NCBI GenBank assembly: GCA_003427395.1
Contig: BFEA01000435.1
Location: 67,419-110,065 of the forward strand
Length of the DNA stretch: 42,647 bases
Source of the DNA: Chara braunii
Lineage: Eukaryota > Streptophyta > Charophyceae > Charales > Characeae
Direction of reading: 5' to 3'
Positions 9,109-19,802 of this stretch are shown here, piece by piece; position 1 is the first letter of the stretch; every line of letters begins with the position of its first letter. Made by a program: the position numbers and the translations under genes. The notes under the pieces are model-generated. The model was not told the DNA's origin, ran no database searches, and saw only the letters and a program-made list of their open reading frames with translations.

Positions 9109-10395
9109 TTATTTCTTCTTGCTTTTTTCTGTGGGCGTGTGTTCGGGCGCTGTGTTGATGCGTGGTGTGGTTTGGCTGGGGGTTTGGTGCTGCGTTGTGG
9201 TCGTGGATTGGCAGGTGCTGCAGGGGGTGGTTTTGCACAGGGGGGGTTGTGCAGGTGCGTGGGTCGCAGTTGCTCTGAGGGGGCGTGATGTAGACTGTGT
9301 AACCGGTGCTCGTTGTGGAGTAGCCGCGTGGCTGTGTGGCAGGTTGTTTTGGGCTGGTGTCGTGGTTGTAGGAGTTCTCAAGGTTAAGGCATGCGCAGCA
9401 GTTCTGGTGGGTGTGGTCGAGGCGCTGTTACCTGTGACCGGTGTAAATGGCAGCGGTGTATGTCTTGATCTGCTCCTGTGTGCGATGTCTGGTTCTACTG
9501 CCATGGCGCCTCTTCTGCTGCCTCCGGCTGTTGCCGGTGTCTTGACAGGGGCGTCGGGGAACATGATGCCCGCGAATCTGTTCGCAAATGGCACATTCTT
9601 CAAAGCTGGATGGTCGGTAAGTCCTTCGACGGTGGTCATGTTGTCATCGATGACTCTGTCGAGCAGATCTCTCATGATCTGCCTCATGTGCAGGAAGGTG
9701 ACCTGTGCCAGGACCGGTCCCTTCCATTCCGTCTCCAGTTTCTGCTGGAAATCAAGCATCCGTGTAACATTTGTTGGTGCCACAGGGTCGAAGAAGTCTA
9801 AATTGGCGATGTAATACCATATCATGTGGTCAAACCAAGTGATGGTCTTGCCACAGTTCTTCTCACAGGTGCACTTGAGATATGGTCGGCCGATGTTCCA
9901 CATTTTCTTGACCTCCTCTAATGTCTGCGGGATCCTGGCGAAGCCTTTCTGAGTAAGGATAGGCTTGGAGACTGCGCACTTTGTTCTGTCTAGAATGGCC
10001 AGTATGGGGAAATCTCCATCAAAGGGAGGTCTGTTGGTTGGATAATGCAGTGAGAAGTTATGTGCTGCATGCTTGCATGCCTCAATATCAGCATCAGACA
10101 GATTGGAAAGTGTCATATATCCTTCAATCGAGATGGGTGTGGTGTAGTTGAAGGAATCTAGGTGCCATAGCTTGTGCGCAACGTGCTTGCTGTTCTTTTC
10201 TACCCAGGTATCGGAGGCAATCGGTAGAAAATGGCTATCTTGTGCGAACTTGTGGGCTTTGCCTGCAGGATCTATCGTGGTGAAGGCATTGGCAGTCATA
10301 GAGTTCAATCTTCTCTCGTGTTGTTTCTCCAAATAGTCTATCTCAGCCTGTGTCTGTCCAATTCGTTGTCTACGTGCCTGTCTCCTGACATTCAC
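9109..10395 (-). CDS. Unrecognised protein, main segment (428 codons)
   Basis: This is the longest coherent minus-strand frame in the left half. The first ~300 residues look globular, with a notable Cys cluster KCTCEKNCGKTITWFDH (C-x-C-x3-C) near residue 175 and aromatic-rich segments (WYYIANLDFFDP). From about residue 310 it turns Thr/Pro/Ser/Arg/His-rich and ends in KSKKK. The reading begins at GTG with an open frame just upstream, and no convincing ATG is present, because the true N-terminus is in the previous frame (10,392-10,808). One extra T in the T5 run near 10,405 would fuse the two frames. It has the same strand as the RT locus and lies between the direct repeats, so it could be that element's ORF1. 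I do not recognise the family. Confidence 0.55.
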   Translation of the reverse strand: MNVRRQARRQRIGQTQAEIDYLEKQHERRLNSMTANAFTTIDPAGKAHKFAQDSHFLPIASDTWVEKNSKHVAHKLWHLDSFNYTTPISIEGYMTLSNLSDADIEACKHAAHNFSLHYPTNRPPFDGDFPILAILDRTKCAVSKPILTQKGFARIPQTLEEVKKMWNIGRPYLKCTCEKNCGKTITWFDHMIWYYIANLDFFDPVAPTNVTRMLDFQQKLETEWKGPVLAQVTFLHMRQIMRDLLDRVIDDNMTTVEGLTDHPALKNVPFANRFAGIMFPDAPVKTPATAGGSRRGAMAVEPDIAHRSRSRHTPLPFTPVTGNSASTTPTRTAAHALTLRTPTTTTPAQNNLPHSHAATPQRAPVTQSTSRPLRATATHAPAQPPLCKTTPCSTCQSTTTTQHQTPSQTTPRINTAPEHTPTEKSKKK

Positions 10396-10808
10396 CTCAG
10401 TTGAAAAATATCAATGGCTCCAACATCATTCAGGTGATCTGAGCAGTAACCAAACTTATCTAACATTGCCTTCTCTCCTTTGGCAATGACTCTGCTAAGT
10501 TCCCTATTCTGTATCCTATTCATACTGAGAACAACGGCCACATTGAGCGCATATGCTTCAATGAGTCGGTGCATCTTCTCTGGCTCTGTTTCATACTTAG
10601 CGTTGATGATAGCCCAGTCACTGAAAGTGAGTGTCTCAATCAGGCTGGTTGGTTGTGCTGATGCGTGGAATCGATGAAGGATGTTTTGCGGGAGTGTCAT
10701 CATAATCAGTTGCACATGGACAATCGGTGGTTGCAAGCTGGCGAACGGAGCAACCATAGGTGCCAGATCCGCATGCCACCCGCGGTTGATGATCTCTTGA
10801 TCTTGCAC
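10392..10808 (-). CDS. Unrecognised protein, N-terminal segment
   Basis: The minus-strand frame of 138 codons ends DIFQLR at 10,392. The next frame picks up immediately (FSTEVNVRRQ...) with a four-base overlap. The translation is balanced, with a helical-looking stretch (KMHRLIEAYALNVAVVLSM). The open frame begins after a stop near 10,810 with GTG rather than ATG. Upstream, a different frame reads NGTYVDMCKIK, so a further frameshift or an intron is likely. Domain unknown. Confidence 0.5.
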   Translation of the reverse strand: MQDQEIINRGWHADLAPMVAPFASLQPPIVHVQLIMMTLPQNILHRFHASAQPTSLIETLTFSDWAIINAKYETEPEKMHRLIEAYALNVAVVLSMNRIQNRELSRVIAKGEKAMLDKFGYCSDHLNDVGAIDIFQLR

Positions 10809-11259
10809 ATGTCAACATAGGTGCCGTTGTATGGTTAGCTGTGGTTAGTTGTGCCTTGCGAGTATTAGTAGTTAGGAGTGTTGGTCTGTGTTGTAGGGGT
10901 TCTTTTTTGGAAAAAAAATTTAGACTCACCATTATGTGGGGCCACAGTTTCCGTCTGGTTTCTTCAGACTTCTCAATTACGCCCTACAAGGATCCGGGGG
11001 AATCACAATTAGTTTGCTTTGTTATTCTCAAATCGGAGGTCTGGTTATATACTATTAGAGGTTTAGGAGGGTTTAAGGAGGGTTTTACTATCCCATGGGT
11101 AGGAAAACCTAGGGGGGGGGGGGGTTCGCTGTTTTTCAGAGCGACGATATTCAAGTACTTTAATCAGGGAATTCTCATTCTCTTTTGTATCGTATCAGTG
11201 TATTAGAAGAGGCTAGGGGAAGAAAGGAAAACAATTAAAGAAATAAATTAAGTTAACTT
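10809..11259. other. No gene recognised; poly-G tract
   Basis: A frame of about 120 codons at 10,841-11,206 (plus) crosses a run of 13 G (11,112-11,124) and has no domain features. I see no repeat relation to the neighbours. Confidence 0.45.
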
Positions 11260-11830
11260 TTTACTTTTTTGTCTAAATGCGGCCTCCTGTCCTTTGTGTG
11301 TCTGTTATTTTCGGGGGTACATATATGGGGTTGGGTGTCTGTTGATTAAGCAGTGTCTGTTTTTGTGTGAGGGTAAGGCTTGTATGGATCTGTTTTGTTT
11401 ATTATAATTTTGACCTGGGTATAAATCGGTGACGGTCGGTTTATTTGACACTGTTATTTTTATGGAGGGTCGCGTCTCTTCGGGCAGTCGTGTCCAGTTT
11501 ATCTGTGCTTGTTTAGTTGCGTCTACCTGTCCTTTCTGTATTTGTTCTTTTTTTGGGGGGGGTCCCGATGGAGGGTTGGGTGTGTCTTTATTAAGCAGTG
11601 TTAGCTTTTTTTGATTGTGTGGGTGGGGTATGGGGGTTGTATGGATCTGTTTTACTTATCATAATTTCGAAAGAGTGGTGAGTGCTCTATGATTTGTTGG
11701 TTGTGGGGGTTCTTTCTGTTTTTTTTTTTTGGTTTTACTTTTTGTAAAGGATTCAACCGACAGTCAGGTATTTGTTATTTTCATGGATGGTCGCGTGACT
11801 TCGCGCGTTCGTGTCTCGTGGGTAGTGAAG
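11260..11830. repeat. Diverged tandem repeats (~240-320 bp)
   Basis: Matching phrases recur in order: cctgtcctttgtgtg...ttattttcggggg (11,289) and cctgtcctttctgta...ttctttttttgggggg (11,529); taagcagtgt (11,348 and 11,594); gtatggatctgttt (11,380 and 11,640). A third partial unit repeats tggtcgcgt...cttcg...cgtgtc near 11,785, matching 11,466. No coding potential. Confidence 0.65.
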
Positions 11831-12134
11831 GTATGTTTTTATACCTCTTGAGATATGTCGTTTGTAATTCTGACCTGGCAGTTGTCACATCCAGATCTTG
11901 GTTAGGTGGGGACGCATCTGTTATTATCTTAATTTAAATATTGATATCATCTTCCCGTTTGTTATGTAGCGTTCTACTATACAAGTAGGTGATCCCTATA
12001 GCGTAGGCTAAGGGTGCTGGGGTGGCAGTGCTTTGGCGTTTGTGCACTAGCTGGAGTGTGTTGAGGGAGATCGTGGAATCGTTGTTGTCACGTGCTTATT
12101 TTTCTGTGTAGCCTTGTTCGGGTTTTAGTTCGCT

Positions 12135-12560
12135 ATGGCAGTTTCTCTAGTTGCGTGGGGCCATGTTGGTGGTCGCGTAGTCATGGCTTTCGAGATGCGT
12201 GATCTCCGAGACTTCCGCATGGGTCGTGAGTTTGAGTTCACAGGAGCAGTTTCTCGGCACGAGATTTGCCATTACGAGATCGATGCAGGGGGGCAGTTGT
12301 CCTTACGTCTGGTGGTTGGGTTGGGCTATGATGAGGAGTATCTGCGTGACGTCATTGTGTATGTGACGAAGGTGCACGATGATGTTCCAGACCGTCACGT
12401 TGGTGTAGGCGAGGACATCGTCGAGTGTATGGTGTGTTTGGTTACTACGGCAATACTCTCAGAACATGGTGATTACCTATCTTCAATAGTGGAATGGGAA
12501 GCAATTCTGGATGCGCCATTGGCAGGCCGTGCCTATATGCATGGCGACCTTCAATTGTAA
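12135..12560 (+). CDS. Small unrecognised ORF (141 aa)
   Basis: The ATG-initiated frame MAVSLVAWGHVGG... continues through an acidic segment (GLGYDEEYLRDVIVYVTKVH) and a C-terminal part (AILSEHGD, SIVEWEAILDA) to GDLQL-stop. Composition is protein-like and the start is a genuine ATG. The last ~65 codons and the following ~55 bases are duplicated in tandem immediately downstream. Between the copies most changes alter amino acids (for example CMVCLVTTA versus CILRLVIAA), which argues against strong constraint on the copy. I know no family for it. It may be a host gene fragment or part of the surrounding element. Confidence 0.45.
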   Translation: MAVSLVAWGHVGGRVVMAFEMRDLRDFRMGREFEFTGAVSRHEICHYEIDAGGQLSLRLVVGLGYDEEYLRDVIVYVTKVHDDVPDRHVGVGEDIVECMVCLVTTAILSEHGDYLSSIVEWEAILDAPLAGRAYMHGDLQL

Positions 12561-12874
12561 ACCGAGGTGCATAAACCAGTGCTATAGGTGGTCTAGATGG
12601 TCGAGTAGCATCTGTGGTGTATGTGACGAAGGTGCACGATGATGTTCAAGACCGTCACGTTGGTGTAGGCGAGGTCATCGTCGAGTGTATTTTGCGTCTG
12701 GTTATTGCGGCAATACTCTCAGAACATGGTGATTGCCTATCTTCAATAGTGGAATGGGAAGCAATTCTGGATGCGTCGTTGGCAGGTCGTGCCTATATGC
12801 GTGGTGACCTTCAATTGTAAGCCGAGGTGCATAATCCAGTGCTAAAGTGGTCTACATGGTCGAGTAGCATCTAT
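12355..12874. repeat. 260-bp tandem duplication
   Basis: atgtgacgaaggtgcacgat occurs at 12,361 and 12,621. The homology continues through the stop codons into ccgaggtgcata and tggtcgagtagcatct (about 12,561-12,613 and 12,822-12,874). The copies look about 90% identical by eye. Confidence 0.85.
12614..12820 (+). pseudogene. Tandem partial copy of the preceding ORF
   Basis: This is the second unit of a 260-bp tandem duplication. The frame (YVTKVHDDVQDRHVGVGE ... GDLQL) repeats the C-terminal half of the upstream ORF with about a dozen substitutions. It opens at GTG and lacks the N-terminal half, so it is most simply a non-functional duplicate. Confidence 0.5.
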
Positions 12875-13662
12875 GGCGTTATGGTGATGGACTTGCCTTT
12901 TATCGGCAGTAGCGTTATCGTTGGGTTGTTATATCTTGCGCAGTGTTTGCGACGAGAATCTTTAGCTGATTGGTTGTGTGATCGTTTTAGCATTCATGGG
13001 TTTGTCACCAACGGATTTTGCGAGTTCGCAAGAGGTTTTTTTTTAAGAGATGGTGTGTGAGTCGTTTGTTTTCTTACCTTCTCTTCTGCGCGTGTCTCCT
13101 GTAAGGAGCGCTCGTAGCTATCATGCTAATCGATTGTTTTTTTTGGTGTATGCGGCGTTATGAATCCAGATTTTGTTGTTCGAGGCGAACTAGTGTACGT
13201 TTGTACATGCTGACGGGTTTGTGCAGTGTTTTCAGGAAGGCTGACTAAAAAAAGTAGCGTATGATGACGGTTGTATGTAATAGTAGTCTCGAGAATTTTG
13301 TATTCTATGTGTGTGTGATGACGATACTTATTATCAAGGCGCACACAAGATGTTAATGCTTGTGTACTTCATGTATTTTTCCTATGGAATCAATGAAATA
13401 CGACGTGTTAAGTTATGTTCTTCCTCTTGTTAATTACGTGATGTCCCTGTGACGAACGTGGTTCTTCACATGAATTTCTATTTTTCGAAGCCTAACTCAT
13501 CTAGGCAATAGGAGCTACTGAAATTAACTAAGTGAGTACTCACATTTCGTAGAGAAAACCAGATGTAGGTTCGCGACGGTTTCCCACCGTCCAGCAAGGG
13601 ACACGCACTATTGCTATATTTCTATGAATTTTGCAACAATAACTATTTGCCAATTATTAGGA
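12875..13662. other. No gene recognised
   Basis: A 77-codon frame (12,827-13,060) overlaps the end of the duplication and has no recognisable content. The remainder is ordinary mixed-composition sequence up to the adapter at 13,663. Confidence 0.45.
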
Positions 13663-13700
13663 CTGTCTCTTATACACATCTAGATGTGTATAAGAGACAG
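13663..13700. other. Nextera mate-pair junction adapter (artefact)
   Basis: These 38 bases are the perfect palindrome formed by two back-to-back Tn5 mosaic ends (CTGTCTCTTATACACATCT followed by its reverse complement), the standard circularisation junction of Nextera mate-pair libraries. It is not biological. The AT-rich sequence after it (13,701-13,790) differs sharply from the sequence before, so the join may connect non-adjacent DNA. Confidence 0.97.
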
Positions 13701-14439
13701 AGACTATAATGAATACATACTATAATAAATATATAATTAAAGAAATTTATAATTAATAGTAAAATTAATAGATACTAATAAATATAATGACAGACTATGG
13801 TCCCCGGAATGAGTTCGTCATTCCATGTGTCTTTCATGCATGCTCCAAAAATTGATGTCGTACGCAAAGGTAGCGTTAGGTATATGTACTACTAACCGAT
13901 AATGAAGTATGAATGAAGGACAAGTTCATTAGTTATGCATCATATCCCTCAAGACACAAGTTCATAAAAAACTCGCTTGGTACCGATGCGCCAACAATTC
14001 AAAGACAATGACATTCACTCAACAATTTTTTACAAATGCTTAGAGTTCTTACAACAAAGTTAAAAAACTTTTTTAATTGACATCCCCTATTTGTTTGGTT
14101 GTCCAATACATAACTCTATACGTATTACTTTTTAATAATGAAGGAAGAGCGAACAATTATGCTAACAATAATTGCACACATGCTGCCATACGTGCCAACG
14201 CTGTCTTGTGCATTTACCTCCGTGTATTCGTCTAAATATATGATCTACTATCATTGGTCCTTCGCAAGTGAGCTATCGAACAAGTAAGGAAGAATATTCA
14301 ATATTGTAGCGCAAGCTATTACCCTTCTTTTTACAATAGTTCCGGTTAGTCATGGGTATGTGGAAAGTCTGCCGGAAGTAGGTGGGGCAACTGTACCTTT
14401 TGTTGGTATATTGTATTTATTTAGGATTTAATGACTAAG
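13701..14439. other. No gene recognised; AT-rich start
   Basis: The first ~90 bases are strongly AT-rich (taataaatatataatta-type words). The rest has no open frame of note. Placement is uncertain because it follows the adapter junction. Confidence 0.45.
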
Positions 14440-14830
14440 TGGTTGGTGTGAGTTTATGGGTGTCTGGGTACATGGGTGTGGATACTGGATTATAGTCGCC
14501 CGGGGCAGAGGCGGGGGTGGTGGTGGGGAGTTTGCTATGGGTGCGTTCGTGTCAGGTGAGTTATATTAGGAATGAGGAATTTGCGGGTGGTGTGAGTTTA
14601 TAGGTGTCTGGGAAATCCGAGGCTATGGTTGATTAGGGCGGAGGGGGGGTAGTGGTGATATTGATTGGCGTGCATCGTAGCAGGGCGAGGGTGTTTAATC
14701 AGGATTACAAGTCTAAAGGTAGGTGTGGGTTTATAGGTGTCAAGGTAAGGAAATATAATTACAGGGCTATGGTTGAGTGAGGTGGAGGAGGGGTTGACGG
14801 TGTGGAGGTTGAAAGGAGTATGTCGTGGAT
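14440..14830. repeat. Three diverged ~140-bp tandem units
   Basis: gtgtgagtttatgggtgtctggg near 14,446 recurs as gtgtgagtttataggtgtc (14,590) and gtgtgggtttataggtgtc (14,722). Each is followed by a ctatggttga-like phrase and a G-rich tract. Confidence 0.6.
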
Positions 14831-14995
14831 AGGTGGGTAATTATTGTGGATTGCGTAAGCATTTCGACCGTGTATCACAGGATCAATCATTACAAGTTAG
14901 CAGATCCAAGCATGTCGTGTCAGGTGCAACGCTATTATACTTATACTGTCAGGTGGGGAATCTACCCACACCATTGTATCAGGGCTCAAAAGCCA

Positions 14996-17589
14996 GTGTG
15001 TGTTTCGTGTGACAAATTGCAAAGCAATTTAACAACCTGGCTTAGTCAGGAACAGTATTGAAAATAATAGCATACCATTGTCATGATTGAGCAAAGTTTC
15101 CTGCTATTCCATTGCATGGGTCACCTTCGTACACCTATAGCCATAGCCAGCCATTTCCTATTTTCACGTTGCCATTAACCACTAAGCATACATGGGGGGC
15201 GAAGAAAGGCGGAGTGGGGAAGGGAGGAAAAGGCGAGGGCAGGAAGAGGAGAAGGGGTTTGGAGCAGATGACACTTCTTCGACAGGACCGATTTCAAGAT
15301 TCGAAGAAGGAGGGTGGCGCATCCCTTAAGTGCTTTTCGCCGTTCGCGCCAAACGGCTCATCAGAGGGAATGATGGGCTATAATCCTAGAGTGGCCTTCT
15401 ACATCACTTGAACCAATTACCAGTTGAGTAGGGGCGACTCTAGTAGCCTATGCGAGATTAAAAGGCGAAAGTTTAGAGAGGGGGTAGGGATCCGCTGTGA
15501 ATCTAGGTGGCCTTCTACATCTGCTGGACCAATTACCAGCATGAGTAGGGGCGACTTAGGTAGCGTTAGGACAAGAGAGATAGGGCAAGGTGCAGTAGGA
15601 TGGCAGTGTGGGAGGTAGATGAGGGTGTTGGGATATTTTGAGAAGTGTGTACTATAATGCAGGGTCAAGGGGGTTGCGGGGTAAGGCATCCGAGGGTTAT
15701 GGGGGTTGGAGGGAGGTGAGTGATGGTTACCGCGTGTGCATTGATGTCTGTGTTAGTGACATGTCCGTCTGAGGCGATTGTTGACATTGTAAAAAAAGGT
15801 TGGGCTGGTTCGCTATCCTGCAGTTAATGTCTAACCGCGGGTTCGGAGCGCAGCGCCAAGCCAAGGTTCTACCTTGGACACGTCGTGTGCCCGGGGTTTT
15901 GCCTTGCTTGGTAGCAGTGATGAATGCGGTGCAAGGAAGAAGTTTGTGCTAGGTCTGCCGCAGCTATCTCAGAGCGAGGTACCAGTATCTTGCAACCTTG
16001 CTAGTCTCGCGAGAGCTTGTCGAGGCATAGACACGCCGTACGACTGAGGAGGGATTTTGCGCTCTCACCATGTATAAATGCAGGCGGTGTGTGTTTGTGT
16101 TGGTTTGCCGGGTGGTGTTGGTTGTGCGTGGTGTTCTACACGTTTTTACTGTTCGTGCATAATTATTTTTAATATTTTTTTGGTGTCCAGGGGGTGTTTT
16201 GTGCTATAGGTCGCGTATGTGGTGCGCTAGGCATATGTTTTGCCTGGGAGGGTTGGGGTTAGTGTGTGTATTTTTGTGATTATAGCTTAGATATGGGGTC
16301 TGTAGAAGATGGTCTGTGTACCATTGGCTAGGCGGGAATTCTTTTTTGTCTGTTAGTGTCTTCGATCGTTATATTTTTTATATTATTACACACGGTCTAT
16401 GATTTTATAACGTTTTGGTGGGTTGTCTTTTTGTTTTTAGTTCAGGTCATGGCGTCGTCTGTTGTTTTTCAAGTCTACCGTTAGTGTGTGCTCGTGCTAG
16501 TAGTTTGTTTTTTTTAGAAGATTTTGTCGTATATGGGTTTCTATGTTTCGTTTTTGTGCGGGGGTGTACTGGTGTATGATTCAGCTTTAGTGCTGGTATG
16601 CTTACTTGTGGTTATTTTGTGGCGACGGGGTGGTGTTGGCTTGTTGTGGTGTTCTACACGTTTTTACTGTTCGTGCATAATTATTTTTAATATTTTTTTG
16701 GGTGTCTGTAGGGTGTTTTGTGCTATAGGTCGCGGGTGTGGTGCGCTAGGCATATGTTCTGCCTGGGAGGGTTGGGGTTAGTGTGTGTATTTTTGTGATT
16801 ATAGCTCAGATATGGGGTCTGTAGTAGATGGTCTGCGTACCTTTGGCTAGGCGGGAATTTTTTTTTGTCTGTTAGTGTCTTTGATCGTTTTATTTTATTA
16901 TATTATTACGGACGGTCTACGATTTTTTAACGTTTTGGCGGGTTGTCTTTTTGTTTTTAGTTCAAGTCATGGCGTCGTCTGTTGTTTTTCAAGTCTACCG
17001 TTAATGTGTGCTCGTGTTAGTAGTTTGTTTTTTTTGGAAGATTTTGTCGTATATGGGTTTCTATGTTTCGTTTTTGTGTGGGGGTGTACTGGTGTATGAT
17101 TCAGCTTTAGTGCCAATGTGCTTACTTGTGGTTATTTTGTAGATGACGGGTTCTCATTTCTCGTTTCTTTATTGGGTCGTATGCGGTTTTTTTTTTAAAT
17201 TTTATGGGGGGGTGTTTTTTTTTTTATATAGAGGCCTGTATTTTTTCGTGGGATTCTGTCTTATTCGTGGTGTTTTTGTGCTTGTGTTAGTGTGTCTTTC
17301 AGGCCCTAAGGGTGTGCGTTCGTGTGCGTGCGCGGGTGTCTGTTCATCTTTCTTAGTTTATTTTGTGTATTTGTTTATTTTATAAAGGTCCGTATGTGTA
17401 AGTTTCGCGTGTATGTATGTGTGTTTCGAGTTGGTGTGTGCATGTAATATCTTATTTACTCTATTTTATGGGCCTAAATGTATGACTATATGCATATGTG
17501 CGTGTTTGTAAGTGTGTGTTTATTCTATTCATTGTGGGTCTGTATATACATGTATATGTGTATGTGTGTATGTATTTTTTTCTAAAAAC

Positions 17590-17630
<41 letters not shown>

Positions 17631-17711
17631 TTCTTATAGGTTGTATGTGTATGAGTATATGTGTATGTGTGTGTGTGTGTGTGTGTGCGCACGTCTGTGT
17701 GTGTGGGTGTG
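14996..17711. repeat. 2.7 kb direct repeat, copy B
   Basis: This is colinear with copy A. It begins in a short TG run with gtgtttcgtgtgacaaattgc and runs to the (TG)n that enters the assembly gap. It holds the same internal structures: the 114-bp pair (about 15,391 and 15,508), the ~0.5 kb tandem pair (units from about 16,109 and 16,626), (TAA)n at 17,590-17,630 and TG at 17,661-17,711. Compared with copy A, unit 1 keeps the ~35 bases missing at 3,976. If the pair are terminal repeats of the minus-strand retroelement, this copy is the 5' one. Confidence 0.85.
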
Positions 17712-18026
17712 NNNNNNNNNNNNNNNNNNNNNNNNNNNNNNNNNNNNNNNNNNNNNNNNNNNNNNNNNNNNNNNNNNNNNNNNNNNNNNNNNNNNNNNNN
17801 NNNNNNNNNNNNNNNNNNNNNNNNNNNNNNNNNNNNNNNNNNNNNNNNNNNNNNNNNNNNNNNNNNNNNNNNNNNNNNNNNNNNNNNNNNNNNNNNNNNN
17901 NNNNNNNNNNNNNNNNNNNNNNNNNNNNNNNNNNNNNNNNNNNNNNNNNNNNNNNNNNNNNNNNNNNNNNNNNNNNNNNNNNNNNNNNNNNNNNNNNNNN
18001 NNNNNNNNNNNNNNNNNNNNNNNNNN
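17712..18026. other. Assembly gap (315 N)
   Basis: The unsequenced gap starts within the (TG)n end of repeat copy B, a typical short-read assembly break. The right edge of copy B is therefore undefined. Confidence 0.99.
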
Positions 18027-18640
18027 TTGGTACTCAGCAAACCCCCCCCCCCCAAAAAAATAAAATTTTGTATATTTTCTTGCACAGTCCTATAGAGGAC
18101 GACGTGTGCAGGCAGAGGCCGCACGCCAATCTCCCACTCGCGCCCTGGCCTGAGCCTAGCGCGACCGCAAAAAAACTCGACCGCCCGGCCCCGGCCGCGT
18201 GCCCGCGGCCGGCCTCCTCGGCCGCGGCCTAGCAGGAGGCCGCCGTGGCCGAGCGTGCCACATACGCATAGGGTGCTTCATAATCATTGCATTATGTCAT
18301 CCCCATTATTACAGTGTTCCTCAGTGAAAAATGTTATAAGTGTTACCATCATCGGGTAATCTCTCTATTCGGACGAGAACCTCATTCGTCATCGACAACA
18401 TTGTTTGTTAACGAACAGTGTCGCCACCGTTGCGTATGGGCAACACGTGTCCAGGCACTTATACCCCGGTCATGAAAACGCGCGAAATACACGAATGTGT
18501 GTTCGATATACAAAATAACGGGCTGGTGTGTTAGTGAACGAGAGCACCACATGTCTCTTCCACCACCTATAAAGAGCAGCGGCACTTTATAAGGCCGACG
18601 CATATGCCTTCCTCCTTACACGTATTCAGTAGCTAATTGT
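18027..18640. other. No gene recognised; GGCC-rich block
   Basis: Positions 18,180-18,255 are dense in CCGGCC/GGCCGCGGCC words, resembling 1,770-1,860. The rest holds short open frames without domains. A ctttataagg phrase near 18,587 could pass for a TATA box, but no gene follows it. Confidence 0.45.
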
Positions 18641-19764
18641 CGTAGTTCGTCAAGATCCAAACTTCACAATTCAGGGTCGACAATTCACCAGCCCCCCCCC
18701 CCAATCTTGGTACTATCGTTGAAGACGTGGGGATTCCGGCGGACTACAACGAAATACCATTCAAAGAAACATTTGCGTTGTTCAACCTTTCCGATGCAAC
18801 TGCAAGTCCCATGTACTATTTGTCGTAGTTCGCTGGCATCCAAACTTCACCATTTGGGGTTAGCAGTTGTCGTACCTGGCAAGCGTGTAAGATTGTCATG
18901 GTTGAGGCATTGAACGTGAAGTTCGGATCCCGGTGGACTTGCAGGATTCAGAACTGCGTGGGAACGCAATCACTAACAAGAAAGGACTGCATAAATTATT
19001 GTTGACATAAACAGGTTTCTTCGAAGTCCGCATTCGGGGGGTTCTAAGGAATTTCACGCCCTTTCTTGTTTTTTTTACGAAAGTCGCTTATGCTTTCACG
19101 CAACCCAACGTATACCGCCGTATTCGTTTCTCATTACACGGGCAAAAACCTGCATTTTGACAAGTTCGGATCTCGGTGTCCTAAGGAAATCGTGTTATGG
19201 ATCATGCGCTTTAAAAGCCCGCACTTCAGGAGGAAATTACCATGTTTGACATGCGTGTGCGGTTCGTCTTCTATGAGACTGTGAGCGGTAGAATATTTAC
19301 AAAACAAGAAAGAGCATCGTGAACCCCGCACCACACGACCGACAACTCCCCACCGACCCCCTTTACAACCACCGAAGCCAGTTCTCATTTACTCTGCAGT
19401 TGGCGTCATGAATAAATGTCATGCGAAACCTAGATAAAGATGGTCTACGAAACCCACCCACACAGCGATCCCAAATGCCTCCATACTGGTTTGCCCTCTT
19501 CCTGAAACCGGAATGCGTGTGTGGTTGCCCTCGCTCTTGCCAGCAGCGATTTTTGTCGTTCAGATTCTGCGCCTTTAGCACCGGTGTCGTGGACCCACTT
19601 GCCGCCTTGTTCAACCGTCTTGCATTAGGGAAAACGAAAGTCGCTTGTTCCTCCCCGTGACCTGCCTTATAACCCCGTATTTGTTTCTCCACCCGAGTTC
19701 ATGGAGTTCACGGAGAGCGGGATTGTTTTTTTTCTTTTTTCTTTTTGGGGGGGCGGGGGCGGGG

Positions 19765-19802
<38 letters not shown>

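Noticed and set aside
17512-18232. Long frames crossing the gap
   Set aside because: They consist largely of unknown residues across 315 N bases plus microsatellite translation.
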